NCBI RefSeq assembly: GCF_949987515.2
Contig: NC_082701.1
Coordinates: 36,225,755-36,289,754, forward strand
Length of the DNA: 64,000 nucleotides
Reading direction: 5' to 3'
Source: Delphinus delphis
Lineage: Eukaryota; Chordata; Mammalia; Artiodactyla; Delphinidae
Numbering within the stretch: position 1 is the first letter of the stretch; the number at the start of each line of letters is the position of its first letter. The translations under genes were made by a program, and so were the position numbers. This document shows positions 35,908-47,070 of the stretch, piece by piece. The notes below the pieces were generated by a model. That model had not been told where the DNA came from, did not search any database, and worked only from the letters and a program-made list of their open reading frames with translations.

Positions 35908-37413
35908 ATAGAAAAAAAAAAAACAAGAATCTATAGGAAAGAGAGAAACACAATAGGAAAAGCAAATATGTAAATGGGTTATAGATGACTTAAAGAAGTC
36001 AGTACATAGATTTAAAAAAAAATCAACCAAAAAAAATTCTGTGAAAGTGATTATAACTACAATGAGGAGCAAACTGATAAACATTAAGATGTAAAAAGGA
36101 CATCAAACTTATAAAATGTGGGAGAGAAGAGTAAGAAAATGTATGTTTTTTTAGAATGTATTTGATCTTATATGACTACAAGTCTAAAGGAAGTAGATAT
36201 AGTAATGGGTTAACCTACTTGACAAAATGGTAACCACAAATCAAAAACATACAATAGATTTACAAAAAAACAAAAAGAAGATAGCTTAAAAGAAATATAA
36301 TTCATTTGTTATATAAAAGAAAACCACAAAGGAAAAAAAAGAAAGAAACAAAGAAGAAATACAAAATCAACTGGAAAACAAGGTTTAAAATGGCAATAAA
36401 TACACACCTATCAATAATTACCTTAAATGTCAATGGACTAAATGCTCCAATCAAAAGACACAGAGTAGAAGATTGGATAATAAACAAAAGCCTACAATAT
36501 GCTGCCTATAAGAGACCCACTTTAGGGTGAAGAACACACATAGATTGAAAGTGAGGGGAGGGAAAAAGATATTCCATGCAAATAGAAATGACAAGAAAGC
36601 AGGGTAAAAATACTCATATCAGACAATATAGACTTTAAAATGAAGGCGATAAAGAAAGATAAAGAAGGACACTATATAATTATAAAAGGATAAGTAGAAG
36701 AATATTACACTCATTAACATATATGCACCCAATATAGGAGCACCTAAATACATAAGCAAATACTAACAGACATAAAGGGAGAAATTAACAGGAATACAAT
36801 AATAGTAAGAGACATTATCACCCCACTGACATCAATGAACAGACCTTCCAGACAGAAAATCAATAAGGCAAGAGAGACCTTAAATGACACAATAGAAAAC
36901 TTAGACTTAATTGATATTTTCTGGACATTACAACCTCCAAAAAACAGAATACACATTCTTCTCAAGTGCACATAGAACATTCTCTAGGATAGACCACATA
37001 TGAGAACACAAAAAAAAGCCTCAACAAATTAAAGAGCATAGGAATTATTTCAAGCAGCTTTTCTGCCACAATGACATGAAAATAGAAATCAACCACAGAA
37101 ATAGAAATGAAAAAAAATGATTACATGGAGACTAAACTACATACTACTAAAAAAAACAATGGATCAACAATGAAATCAAAGAGGAAATTTAAAAATACCT
37201 TTAGTCAAATTACAGTGAAAACGCAACCATACAAAATCTGGGATGAAGTTGGATTCATCCCAGAAACACAAGGATGGTTCAACATACGCAAATCAATCAG
37301 TGTGATATACCATATCAACAAAAGAAAAGACAAAAAACACATGATCATGTCAATAGATGCTGAAGAATCATTTGATAAAATTCAACATCCATTCATGATA
37401 AAAAGCTATCACT

Positions 37414-37621
37414 GGGCTTCCCTGGTGGCGTGGTGGTTGAGAGTCCACCTGCCGATGCAGGGGACATGGGTTCATGCCCCGGTCCGGGAAGATCCCACAT
37501 GCCGCAGAGTGGCTGGGCCCATGAGCCATGGCCCCTGACCCTGCACATCTGGAGCCTGTGCTCCGCAACAGGAGAAGACACAACAGTGAGAGGCCCGCAT
37601 ACCACAAAAAAAAAAAACACA
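37414..37621 (+). mobile_element. CHR SINE inserted in L1-D ORF2
   Basis: The element is about 208 bp: GGGCTTCCCTGGTGGCGTGG head, CGATGCAGGGGAC, CCCGGTCCGGGAAGATCC, a TGAGAGGCCCGCATACCAC end and an A-tail. The duplicated target is AAAAGCTATCAC (37401-37412) and AAAAACTATCAC (37622-37633), with one mismatch. It retains several CpGs and is near the cetacean consensus as I remember it, so it is young relative to its host L1. Confidence 0.92.
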
Positions 37622-38019
37622 AAAAACTATCACCAGAGTATAGTCAGAATATATCTCAACATGATAGAAGCTATTTATAACAAACCCATAGCCAACAAAA
37701 TACTCAAGGATGAAAAGCAGAAAGCTTTCCCACTAAAATCTGGAACAAGGATGCCCACTCTCACTGCTTCTATTCAACATAATATTGGAAGTCCTAGCCA
37801 CAGCAATCAGGCCAGGAAAAGAAAGAAAAAATATCCAAATTGAAAGGGAAGAGGTAAAATTGCCATTATATGCAGATGGCATGCTACTATATATAGAAAA
37901 CTCTAAAGACTCCACACAAAAACTACTAGAACTGATAAATTCAGCAAAGTAGCAGGATACAAGATTAACATACAGAAATCTGTTGCATTTCTTTATACCA
38001 ACAATGAATGTTAGAAAGA

Positions 38020-38050
<31 letters not shown>

Positions 38051-38626
38051 GACGACCTACAGAGTAAGAAAAAATATTTGCAAACAATGCAACAAGGGTT
38101 TTAATTTCCAAAATATACACACAGATCCTACAGCTCAATATCAAAAAAAATAGATAACCCAATAAAAACATGGGCAGAAGACCTAAACAGACAGCACTCC
38201 AAAGAAGACATACAGGTAAGCAACAGGCACATGAAAAGAAGTTTAACATCACTAATTATTAGAGAACTGTAAATCAATACTACAATGAGGTATCACCTCA
38301 CTCTGGTCAGAATGCCATTATTGAAAAATCTACAAATAATAAATGCTGGAGTGGGTGTGGAGAAAAAGGAACATTTCTTCACTGTTGTTGGGAATTGGTG
38401 CAGCCACTGTGGAGAACAGTATGGAGGATCCTTAAATAACTAAAAATAGAGTTACCATGTGATCCAGCAACCCCACTGCTGGGCATATATCCAGAGAAAG
38501 CTCTAATTTGAAAAGATACATGTACCCCAATGTTCATAGCAGCACTATCTACATATCCAAAACATGGAAGCAACCTAAGTGTCCATTGACAGATGAATGG
38601 ATAAAGAAGTTATGGTATATATACAC

Positions 38627-38701
<75 letters not shown>
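38627..38701. repeat. Compound microsatellite (TA)n(GA)n
   Basis: About 13 TA units are followed by about 24 GA units without interruption, in the L1-D 3' region. It is a likely site of length variation. Confidence 0.95.
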
Positions 38702-38705
<4 letters not shown>

Positions 38706-39504
38706 ATATTAACCATAAAAAAGTGAAATAATGCCATTTGCAGCAACATGGATGGATCTAAAGATTATCATAAGTGAAGTAAGTCAGAGAAAGACAAATA
38801 TATGATATCACTTATATATGGAATCTAAAAAAATGACACAAATGAACTTATTTTCAAAACAAAAATAGACTCAGACATAGAAAACAAACTTATGATTACC
38901 AAAGGGGAAAGGGGTTGGGGGATAAATTAGGAACTTGGGATTAACAGATATGCATGACTATATATGAAGTAAGATAAAAAAAACAAGATCCTGCAGGATA
39001 GCAGAGGGAACTATATTCAATATCTTGTAATAAGCTAGAATGGAAAATAATCTGAAAATATATGTATATATATGTATAACTGATTTACTTTGCTGTACAT
39101 CGGAAACTAACACAATATTGTAAATCAACTATGCTTCAATAATTTTTTTTAATGGAATGGGAGTGATTTACAAACTGTAAAAGATTAAATAAATGTAAAG
39201 CATTGGGGATTATTGAAAATACCTGTTGAAGTTTTAAACCCATAAATGCAGTTTCACGTCTTCCTTACGTCCTGATCACTTTGAATATGTCAGATTAACT
39301 TGCTTCCTTGACATGTATCCCCTTCCATTTTTCCTTCTTCTTTTCCACTGAAATGTCATTCTCTCCCCAACCCCTGTTAAAGACTTCCACAGGCTTTCTG
39401 GGTTGCTGAAGGTCTAAATAAGGCAGGATATAAACATCATTTAAACCCCTTTTACCACATGAACCTTCCATTATACAAGAAAAAGTGAAGACAAAGAGAA
39501 CAAC

Positions 39505-39850
39505 ACTATCACTTATTTTCCAGGTTCCCTTGAGCCAGGGTTGATTATGTAACTCTGTTCTGACTAAGGTGACATAAGATGATGTTTCCTTAGAAACTTC
39601 TGGAATTTATTTTCTTTGTCATAAAAGGTCTTGACAGATGCATGTGAGGAAGCCCCCTTTTCTGTCCACCTTATTTCTTAATACTTGGAATATTGCCCAT
39701 TAATGTTGTTTGGGTTGACACAGTCATTTAGTTATTGTGAGGGAAGACAAGAGATTAAATACAGTGTCCTGTCACTGTTGAGCTGTTCAACTAATCTCCT
39801 GAAACTGTCTAGATTCTGACTTCCTGCCTTTGGGATAATACTTACGTCAT
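39505..39850 (+). mobile_element. Ancient interspersed repeat, family unassigned
   Basis: CCAGGTTCCCTTGAGCCAGG, GATTATGTAACTCTGTTCTG, GGAAGCCCCCTTTTCTGTCC and a 'GCCTTTGGGATAATACTTA' end follow a repeat order that I recognise in mammalian genomes but cannot name reliably. The 3' part has been cut by the adjacent L1-E insertion. Confidence 0.4.
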
Positions 39851-39853
39851 AAA

Positions 39854-39865
39854 AATAGATGTATT
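39854..39865. repeat. Target-site duplication, left copy (L1-E)
   Basis: AATAGATGTATT is repeated exactly at 46249-46260. It fixes the left edge of L1-E at 39866. Confidence 0.85.
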
Positions 39866-40899
39866 GACCTCTCAGCTACCACGCTGTTGGCCACGCAGCT
39901 TCCAGTTGTTCGCTCCTCTGGTGAGATGGGGCCAGGAGATGCTATCCTCAGCTCCTTGCCTGGGTGGGCAAGTCATGCTATAGGGCTAGCAGAAATCCCC
40001 TTTTGAAGGTCCCACCAAGTTCCCCGATAGAGAGCTGCAGCTGAGCAGAGTGGCTGCTTGGGACTACTGCTCAGGTGCCATGGAAAGCCTTCATGGAATC
40101 TGACATTTTATCACTTTGGGACCATTGGCCAGCTGCTCCTGACTTGGCCACATGAAGGTTCAGACTGTCCCAGTCTCTGACCTGACGACAACCAGCACTA
40201 TTAGCGTATCTCTCACCACCATGAATGCAAGGCATTTCAGTGAAGAGTATGAGGAGGACATCTACAAATCCCAGACTGGAATGTGCAAGGTCTGAAGAAT
40301 GGTGGAATAACCCAATGTATCTGGGTAACCTTTGGAGACAGCTGAGACAGAGCCTCAAAAGGGCAGTGGCTGACAACCAACTTATAGCCCATCTTCTCCA
40401 GCCGTGTGGCTGACAGGGTTTTGGTACTCCAGCCAGCTGCCAGGACTGAGCCTCTGAGGTGAGAGAGCCAAATTCAGGACATTGGTCCACCAGAAACCTC
40501 CCAGCCCCATATAACATCAATCGGTGAGAGCTCTCCCAGAGACCTCTGTCTCAACACTAAGACACAGCTCCATTCAACGACCAGTAAGCTGCAATGCTGG
40601 ACACCCCATGCCAAACAACTAGCAAGAAAGGAACATATCCTACCCATTAGCAGAGAGGTGGCCTAAAATGATACTAAGATTACAAACACCCCAAAACACA
40701 CCAGCAGATGCGATCCTGCCCACCAGAAAGACAAGATCCAGACTCATCGACCAGAACACAGGCACCAGTCCCCTCCACTAGGAAGCTTACACAATCCACT
40801 GAGCCAACCTTACTCACTGAGGGCAGACACAAAAAACAATGGGAACTATGAACCTGCAGCCTGTTAAAAGGAGACTCCAAAAACATTAAGTTAAGCAAA
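39866..40899 (+). other. L1-E 5'UTR, distinct 5' module
   Basis: The first 530 bp (39866-40400) are moderately GC-rich and share no recognisable sequence with the L1-C leader. The last 500 bp (from GTGTGGCTGACAGGGTTTTG at about 40405) align with L1-C 16068-16567 (CTCTTGGTGCTGCAGCCAGG). Open frames on both strands at 40071-40520 have no protein resemblance and are read as chance. Confidence 0.75.
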
Positions 40900-41498
40900 A
40901 TTGGAAGACAGAGAAAAACTCAGTAGATAGAGGAGCAAGGTAAAAACCGACCAGACCAAACATATGCAGAACAAATAGGCAGCCTACCTGAAAAGGAATT
41001 CAGAGTAATAGTAAAGATGATCCAAAATCTTGGAAATAGAATGGAGAAAATACAAGAAATGTTTAGCAAGGATCTAGAAGAACTAAAGAGCAAACAAACA
41101 GTGATGAACAACACAATAAATGAAATTAAAAATTCTCTAGAAGGAATCAATAGCAGAACAACTAGGCAGAAGAACGGATAAGTGATCTGGAAGATAAAAT
41201 AGGGGAAATAACTATTGCAGAGCAAAATAAAGAAAAAAAGAATGAAAAGAATTGAGGACAGTCTCAGAGACCACTGGGACAATATTAAATGCCCAACATT
41301 CAAATTATAGGGGTTCCAGAAGAAGAATAATAAAAGAAATGGACTACAAACATATTTGAAGAGATTATAGTTGAAAACTTCCCTAATATAGGAAAGGAAA
41401 TAGTCAATAAAGCCTAGGAAGCACAGAGAGTCCCAGAGAGGATAAATCCAAAGGGAAACATGACAAGACACATGTTAATCAAATTATCAAAAATTAAA

Positions 41499-41733
41499 GG
41501 GCTTCCCTGGTGGAACAGTGGTTGAGAGTCCACGTGCCAATGCAGGGGACACGGGTTTGTGCCCCAGTCTGGGAAGATCCCACATGCCATGGAGCAGCTG
41601 GGCCTGTGAGTCATGGTCACTGAGCCTGCACGTCTGGAGCCTGTGCTCCAGCTCCAGACGTGCAGGCTCAGCACATGGGCAAGGTCACAACAGTGAGAGG
41701 CCTGTGTACTGCAAAAAAAATAATAAAATAAAA
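41499..41733 (+). mobile_element. CHR SINE with internal foldback, inserted in L1-E ORF1
   Basis: It has the head GGGCTTCCCTGGTGGAACAG, a GGGAAGATCCCACATGCC core, an AACAGTGAGAGGCC end and an A-rich tail. The target AAAAATTAAA is at 41489-41498 and 41734-41743. In place of the usual sequence after GTGCTCC it carries an inverted copy of its own preceding segment. This gives a perfect 21-bp inverted repeat, 41620-41640 against 41651-41671, around a 10-base loop. It is longer than its sister copies as a result. Confidence 0.92.
41620..41671. repeat. Perfect 21-bp inverted repeat, 10-base loop
   Basis: The left arm 41620-41640 (starting CTGAGCCTGCACG) is the exact reverse complement of 41651-41671 (ending CGTGCAGGCTCAG). 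The loop is CTGTGCTCCA. Confidence 0.95.
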
Positions 41734-42086
41734 AAAAATTAAATACAAAGAAAAAATATTAAAAGCAGAAAGGGAAAAGGAAGGAATAACATACAAGGGA
41801 ATCCCCATAAGGTTAACAACTAAACTTTCAGCAGAAACTCTGCAAGATAGAAGGGACTGGCAAGACATATTTAAAGTGATGAAGGAGAAAAATCTACAAC
41901 CAAGATTACTCTACCCAGCAAGGATCTCATTCAAATTTGCTGGAGAAATTAAAACCTTTACAAACAAGCAAAAGCTAAGAGAATTCAGCACCACAAACCA
42001 GCTTTACAACAAATGCTAAAGGAACTTCTCTTGGCAGGAAATACAAGGAAAAGACCCACAATAACAAACCCAAAACAATTAAGAAA

Positions 42087-45000
42087 ATTGTCATACGAAC
42101 ATACATATAGATAATTACCTTAAATGTAAATGGATTAAGTGCTCCAACCAAAAGACATAGACTGGCTGAATGGATACAAAAACAAGACCCATATATATGC
42201 TGTCTACAAGAGACCCACTTCAGACCTAGGAACACATACAGACTGAAAGTGAGGGGAAGGAAAAAGATATTCCATGTAAATGGAAATCAAAAAAAGCTGG
42301 AGTAGCAATTCTCGTATCAGACAAAATACACTTTAAAATAAAAACTATTACAAGACACAAAGAAGAACACTACATAATGATCAAGGAATCGATCCAAGAA
42401 GAAGATATAATGATTTTAAATATTTATGCACCCAACATAGGAGCACCTAAATACATAAGGCAAATGCTAACAGCCATAAAAGGGGAAATCAACAGTAAAA
42501 CAATCATAGTAGGGAACTTTAACACCTGACTTTCACCAATGGACAGATCATCCAAAATAAAAATAAATAAGGAAACACAAGCTTTAAATGACCCATTAAA
42601 CAAGATGGACTTAATTGTTATTTATAGGGCATTCCATCCAAAAACAACAGAATACACTTTCTTCTCAAGGGCTCATGCATCATTCCCCAGGATAGATCAT
42701 ATCTTGGGTCACATTCAAGCCTTGGTAAATTTAAGAAAATTGAAATCATATCAAGTATCTTTTCTGACCCCAAGGCTATAAGACTGGAAATCAAATACAG
42801 GGAAAAACCTCTAAAAAATACAAACACATGGAGGGTAAACAATACACTATTAAATAACCAAGAAATTACAGAAGAAATCAAAGAGGAAATAAAAAAAATA
42901 CCTAGAAACAAATGACAATGAAAACACGAAGACACAAAACCTATGGGATACAGCAAGAGCAGTTCTAACAGGAAAGTTTATAACAATACAATCCTACCTC
43001 AAAAAACAAGAAAAATCTCAAATAAACAACCTAACCTTACACCTAAAGCAATTAGAAAAAGAAGGAAAAAAAACCCCAAAGTTAGCAGAAGGAAAGATCA
43101 TAAAGATCAGATCAGAAATAAATGAAGGAAACAATAGCAAAAATCAATAAAACTAAAAGCTGGTTCTTTGAGAAGATAAACAAAACTGAAAAACCATTAG
43201 CCAGACTCATAAAGAAAAAAAGGGAGAAGACTAAAATTAATAGAATAAGAAATGAAAAAGGAGAAGTAACAACTGACACTGCAGAAATACAAAGGATCAT
43301 GAGAGATTACTACAAGCAACTATATGTCAATAAAATGGACAACCTGGAAGAAATGGACAAATTATTAGAAATGCACAACCTTCTGAGACTGAACCAGGGA
43401 GAAATAGAAAATATAAACAGCTCACTCACAAGCACTGAAATTGAAACAGTGATTAAAAATCTTCCAACAAACAAAATGCCAGGAACAGATGACTTCACAG
43501 GTGAATTCTATCAAAAATTTAGAGAACAGCTAATACCTATCCTTCTCAAATCTTCCAAAAAACAGCAGAGGGAGGAGCACTCCCAAACTCATGCTACAAG
43601 GCCACCATCACCCTGATACTAAAACCATACAAAGATGTCACAAAGAAAGAAAACTACAGGCCAATATAACTGATGAACCTAAATGCAAAAATCCTCAACA
43701 AAGTACTAGCAAACAGAATCCAACAGCACATTAAAAGGATCATACAGCATGATCAAGTGAGGTATATCCCAGTAATGCAAGGATTCTTCAATATACACAA
43801 ATCAATCAATGTGATACACCATATTAAGAAAATGAAGGACAAAAACCATATGATCATCTCAATAGATGCAGAAAAAGCTTTTGACAAAATTCAACAGCCA
43901 TTTTTGATAAAAACCCACCAGAAAGTAGGCATAGAGGGAACTTACCTCTACATAATATAGACCATATATGACAAATACACAGCCAACATCATTCTCAATG
44001 GTGAAAAACTGAAACCATTTCCAGTAAGATCAGGAGCAAGACAAGGTTGCCCACTCTCACCACTATTATTTAACATAGTTTTGGAAGTTTTAGCCACAGC
44101 AATCAGAGAAGAAAATGAAATAAATGTAATACAAATCAGAAAAGAAGTAAAACTGTCACTGTTTGCAGATGGCATGATACTATACATTCAGTATCCTAAA
44201 GATGCTACCAGAAAACTATTAGAGCTAATCAATGAATTTGGTAAACTAGCATGAAACAAAACTAATGCACAGAAATCTCTTGCATTCCTATACACTCATG
44301 ATGAAAGATCTGAAAGAGAAATTAAGGAAATACTCCCATTTACCACTGCAACATAAATAATAAAGTACCTAGGCATAAAGCTACCTAAGGAGACAAAAAC
44401 CCTGTATGCAGAAAACTATCAGACACTGATGAAAGTTATTAAATATGATACAAACAGATGGAGAGATATACCATGTTCTTGGATGGGAAGAATCAACATT
44501 GTGAAAATGAGTATACTACCCAAAGCAATCTACAGATTCAATGCAATGCCTATCAAACTACCAATGTCATTTTTCACAGAACTAGAACAAAAAATTTCAC
44601 AGTTTGTTTGGAAACACAAAAAACCCTGAATAGCCAAAGCAATCTTGAGAAAGAAAAACAGAGCTAGAGGAATCAGGCTCCCTGACATCCAACCCTACTA
44701 CAAAGCTACAGTTATCAAGACAGTATGGTACTGGAACAAGAACAGAAATATAGATCAATGGAACAGGATAGAGAGCCCAAAGATAAACCCATGCACATAT
44801 GGTCACCTTATCTTTGATAAAGGAGGCAAGAATATACAATGGAGAAAAGAGAGCCTCTTCAATAAATGGTGCTGGGAAAACTGGACAGCTACATGTAAAA
44901 GAATGAAATTAGAACACTCCCAAACACCATACACAGAAATAAACTCAAAATGGATTAAGGAACTAAATGTAAGTCCAGACACTATAAAACACTTAGTGGA

Positions 45001-45929
45001 AAACATAGGCAGAACACTGCATTACATAAATCATAGCAAGATCCTTTTTCACCCATCTCCTAGAGAAATGGAAATAAAAACAAAAATAAACAAATGAGAC
45101 CTAATGAAACTTAAAAGCTTTCGCACAGCAAAGGAAACCATAAACAAGACGAAAAGATAACTCTCAGAATGGGAGAAAATATTTGCCAACAAAGCAACTG
45201 ACAAAGGATTAATCTCCAAAATATACAAGCAGCTCATACAGCTCAATATCAAAAAAACAATCAACCCAATCCAAAAATGGGCAGAAGACCTAAATAGACA
45301 TTTCTCCAAAGAAGATATACAGATTACCAACAAACACATGAAAGGATTCTCAGCATCACTAATAATTAGAGATATGCAAATCAAAAGTACAATGAGGTGC
45401 CACCTCACACCTGTCAGAATGGCCATCATCAAATATCTATAAACAATAAATGCTGGAGAGGGTGTGGAGAAAAGGGAACACTCTTGCACTGTTGGTGAGA
45501 CTATAAATTGATACAGCCTCTATGGAGAACAGTATGGAGTTTACTTAAAAAACTAAAAATGGAACTACCATACGAACCAGCAATCCCACTACTGGGTATA
45601 TTCCTTGAGAAAACCATCATTCAAAAAGAGTCATGTTCCACAATGTTCATTGCAACACTATTTACAATAGCCAGGACATGGAAGCAACCTAAGTGTCCAT
45701 CAACAGTTGAATGGATATAGAAGATGTGGCACATACATACAATGGAATATTACTTAACCATAAAAAGAAATGAAATTGAGTTATTTGTAGTGGGGTGGAT
45801 GGACCTAGCATCTGTCATACAGAGTGAAGTAAGTCAGAAAGGGAAAAACAAATACTGTATGCTAACACATATATATGAAATCTAAAAAAAAAAAAAAGTT
45901 CTGAGAACCTAGAGGCAGGACAGGAATAA
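42087..45929 (+). pseudogene. LINE-1 ORF2, decayed (L1-E)
   Basis: The expected ATG reads ATT at 42087-42089. Endonuclease sequence follows, with TLNVNGLSAPTKRHRLAE-like text, an FNT-containing box and, at 42539-42781, KMDLIVIYRAFHPKTTEYTF. The polymerase part survives at 43122-43616 (SWFFEKINKTEKPLARLIKK) and 43673-43960 ([15 protein letters not shown]). The catalytic box is FADG (44162-44173) instead of FADD. The C-terminal part, with a [19 protein letters not shown] motif near 45450, is followed by [24 protein letters not shown] replaces the Trp codon near 45876. It cannot act. Confidence 0.85.
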
Positions 45930-46248
45930 AGATGCAGATGTGGAGAGTGGACTTGTGGACATGGGGAAGGGGAGGGGTGGGTTTGGATGAGGTGAGAGAG
46001 TGGCTTTTGCAAATATACACTACCAAATGTAGAATGGATGGCTGGTGGGAAGCAGCTACATAGCACAGGGAGATCATCTCAGTGCTTTGACACCACCTAG
46101 AGGGGTGGAATAGGGAGTGTGGGAGGGAGACGCAAGAGGGAGGGGATACGGGGATACGTTTATACTTATGGCTCATTCACTTTGTTATCCAGCAGAAGCT
46201 AAGGCACCACTGTAGAGTAATTATACTCTAATAAAGTTGTTGAAAAAG

Positions 46249-46260
46249 AATAGATGTATT
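46249..46260. repeat. Target-site duplication, right copy (L1-E)
   Basis: AATAGATGTATT, identical to 39854-39865. Confidence 0.85.
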
Positions 46261-46891
46261 TATTGTTGATAACATTGTGTGGGGTATTATGTTTCTTACA
46301 GCCACACACTTCCCAACTGGTATTCAGGTTTTCCCACCAGAAGTCCCTCAAAATGAGGAAAACAGACACAACTAGAATCTAATATGTGAAGGAGATCAAG
46401 TGTCAGAGAGACCAGTTTCAAATGCCAAGACTAGTCAAGAGTGATTAGTAAAGAGAGTGGGCTAGAGCTAATAAACAGGACAAAATGAGAACTTGACAGA
46501 ACATGGGTGAGAACAAAGGAGAAAGGTTTAGGATTATTATTGACTATTCATTTCTTGCATTTATGGGTCAGTGGTTATGTAGTTGGCTCATAATTACAAA
46601 TTGTAAGTAGATGGCTCCCACCAAATTTGTCTGTTCCTTGGGTAAAAATAATTTAAATTGACATATGTCAAGATTTTTAATTAAAAGTTTCTGGTGTAGC
46701 ACTTAAAACAAAATATGGCTTATTCCCTTTCATTCACACATGAGAAATATTGAATTTGAATTTGCTTGCTTTTACTGGACTTCCAGAGAATAGATTCCAG
46801 ATGAATACCTAATAAAGCTTGCAAGAAGAGTTGGAGGAAAATATAAACATAGACAAAAAGTTAAGGATAAATAACAAACAGCATTCTAAGA
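46261..46891. other. Unique DNA, nothing recognised
   Basis: No recognised element, exon or RNA gene. Confidence 0.4.
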
Positions 46892-47070
46892 CAGAGGTTT
46901 TCAAACTTTATAGTCTACTAGAAGGCTTGTTAAAACACAGATTATTGGACTTCACACCCAGAGTTTCTGTTTTTGGCCAAATGGGACTAAATAATTTACA
47001 TTTCTAAAAAAAATCCTTAGGTGTTGCTGATGATGATGGTGGCCTTAGTATCACATTTGGAGAACCACTA
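46892..47070 (+). mobile_element. MER5A hAT-Charlie MITE
   Basis: It starts CAGAGGTTTTCAAACTTTAT and ends TTTGGAGAACCACTA, the two inverted ends of MER5A. Between them are GGCTTGTTAAAACACAGATT, CACACCCAGAGTTTCTG and TGTTGCTGATGATGATGG. It is nearly full length. Confidence 0.85.

Larger units (their letters stand above)
36390..38832 (+). pseudogene. LINE-1 ORF2 remnant (L1-D)
   Basis: The ATG at 36390 opens AINTHLSIITLNVNGLNAPI, the start of the endonuclease, and runs to a stop at 36528-36530. After a deletion near 37195 it resumes at the polymerase ([20 protein letters not shown] and [18 protein letters not shown]). The catalytic box reads YADG (37869-37880) instead of (Y/F)ADD. A further deletion is filled by an A-run at 38025-38050. 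The C-terminal part survives as [22 protein letters not shown] sequence near 38350. No activity is possible. Confidence 0.82.
33632..39150 (+). mobile_element. Older LINE-1 with large internal deletions (L1-D)
   Basis: It begins GGAGATCAAGATGATGGAAT, an L1 start, and ends with a TTTTTTTT-interrupted tail after GTAAATCAACTATGCTTCAA. Parts in order: 5'UTR 33632-35034, ORF1 35035-35907, ORF2 remnant 36390 to about 38832, and 3'UTR to 39150. ORF2 lacks the stretch between the endonuclease and polymerase (junction near 37195) and a second stretch replaced by an A-run (38025-38050). A CHR SINE interrupts the polymerase region. Possible imperfect target duplications (GGAATGGGGAGAG-like, 33618 and 39154) flank it. 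Confidence 0.88.
40900..42033 (+). pseudogene. LINE-1 ORF1 with lost start and stop, interrupted by a SINE (L1-E)
   Basis: The codon equivalent to the L1-C start reads ATT at 40900-40902. The following text (GSLPEKEFRVIVKMIQNLGN-type, then EEWISDLEDKIGEITIAEQ) parallels L1-C. The CGA codon that became TGA in L1-C is CAA here (41301-41303). A CHR SINE (41499-41733) splits the frame. The usual stop codon is replaced by TTG at 42031-42033. Several frameshifts are present. Confidence 0.8.
39866..46248 (+). mobile_element. Full-length LINE-1 (L1-E), decayed
   Basis: The element is about 6.4 kb including a 235-bp SINE: 5'UTR 39866-40899, ORF1 40900-42033, ORF2 42087 to about 45929, 3'UTR with AATAAA at 46230-46235, and a short A-rich tail. 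A perfect 12-bp target duplication flanks it, so even the unfamiliar GC-rich leader belongs to the insertion. From about 40402 onward it matches L1-C closely; upstream of that its leader is unrelated to that of L1-C. ORF1 and ORF2 have both lost their start ATG and carry stops, and the polymerase box is FADG. Confidence 0.92.

Noticed and set aside
38653..38701. Arg/Glu repeat frame resembling an RE-rich protein
   Set aside because: It is a translated (GA)n microsatellite.
40071..40520. 149-codon minus-strand frame and a 62-codon plus-strand frame that might be a captured cellular exon
   Set aside because: No protein family is recognised, and the region is inside the L1-E insertion by its target duplication. 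The idea is kept only as part of the leader-module finding.
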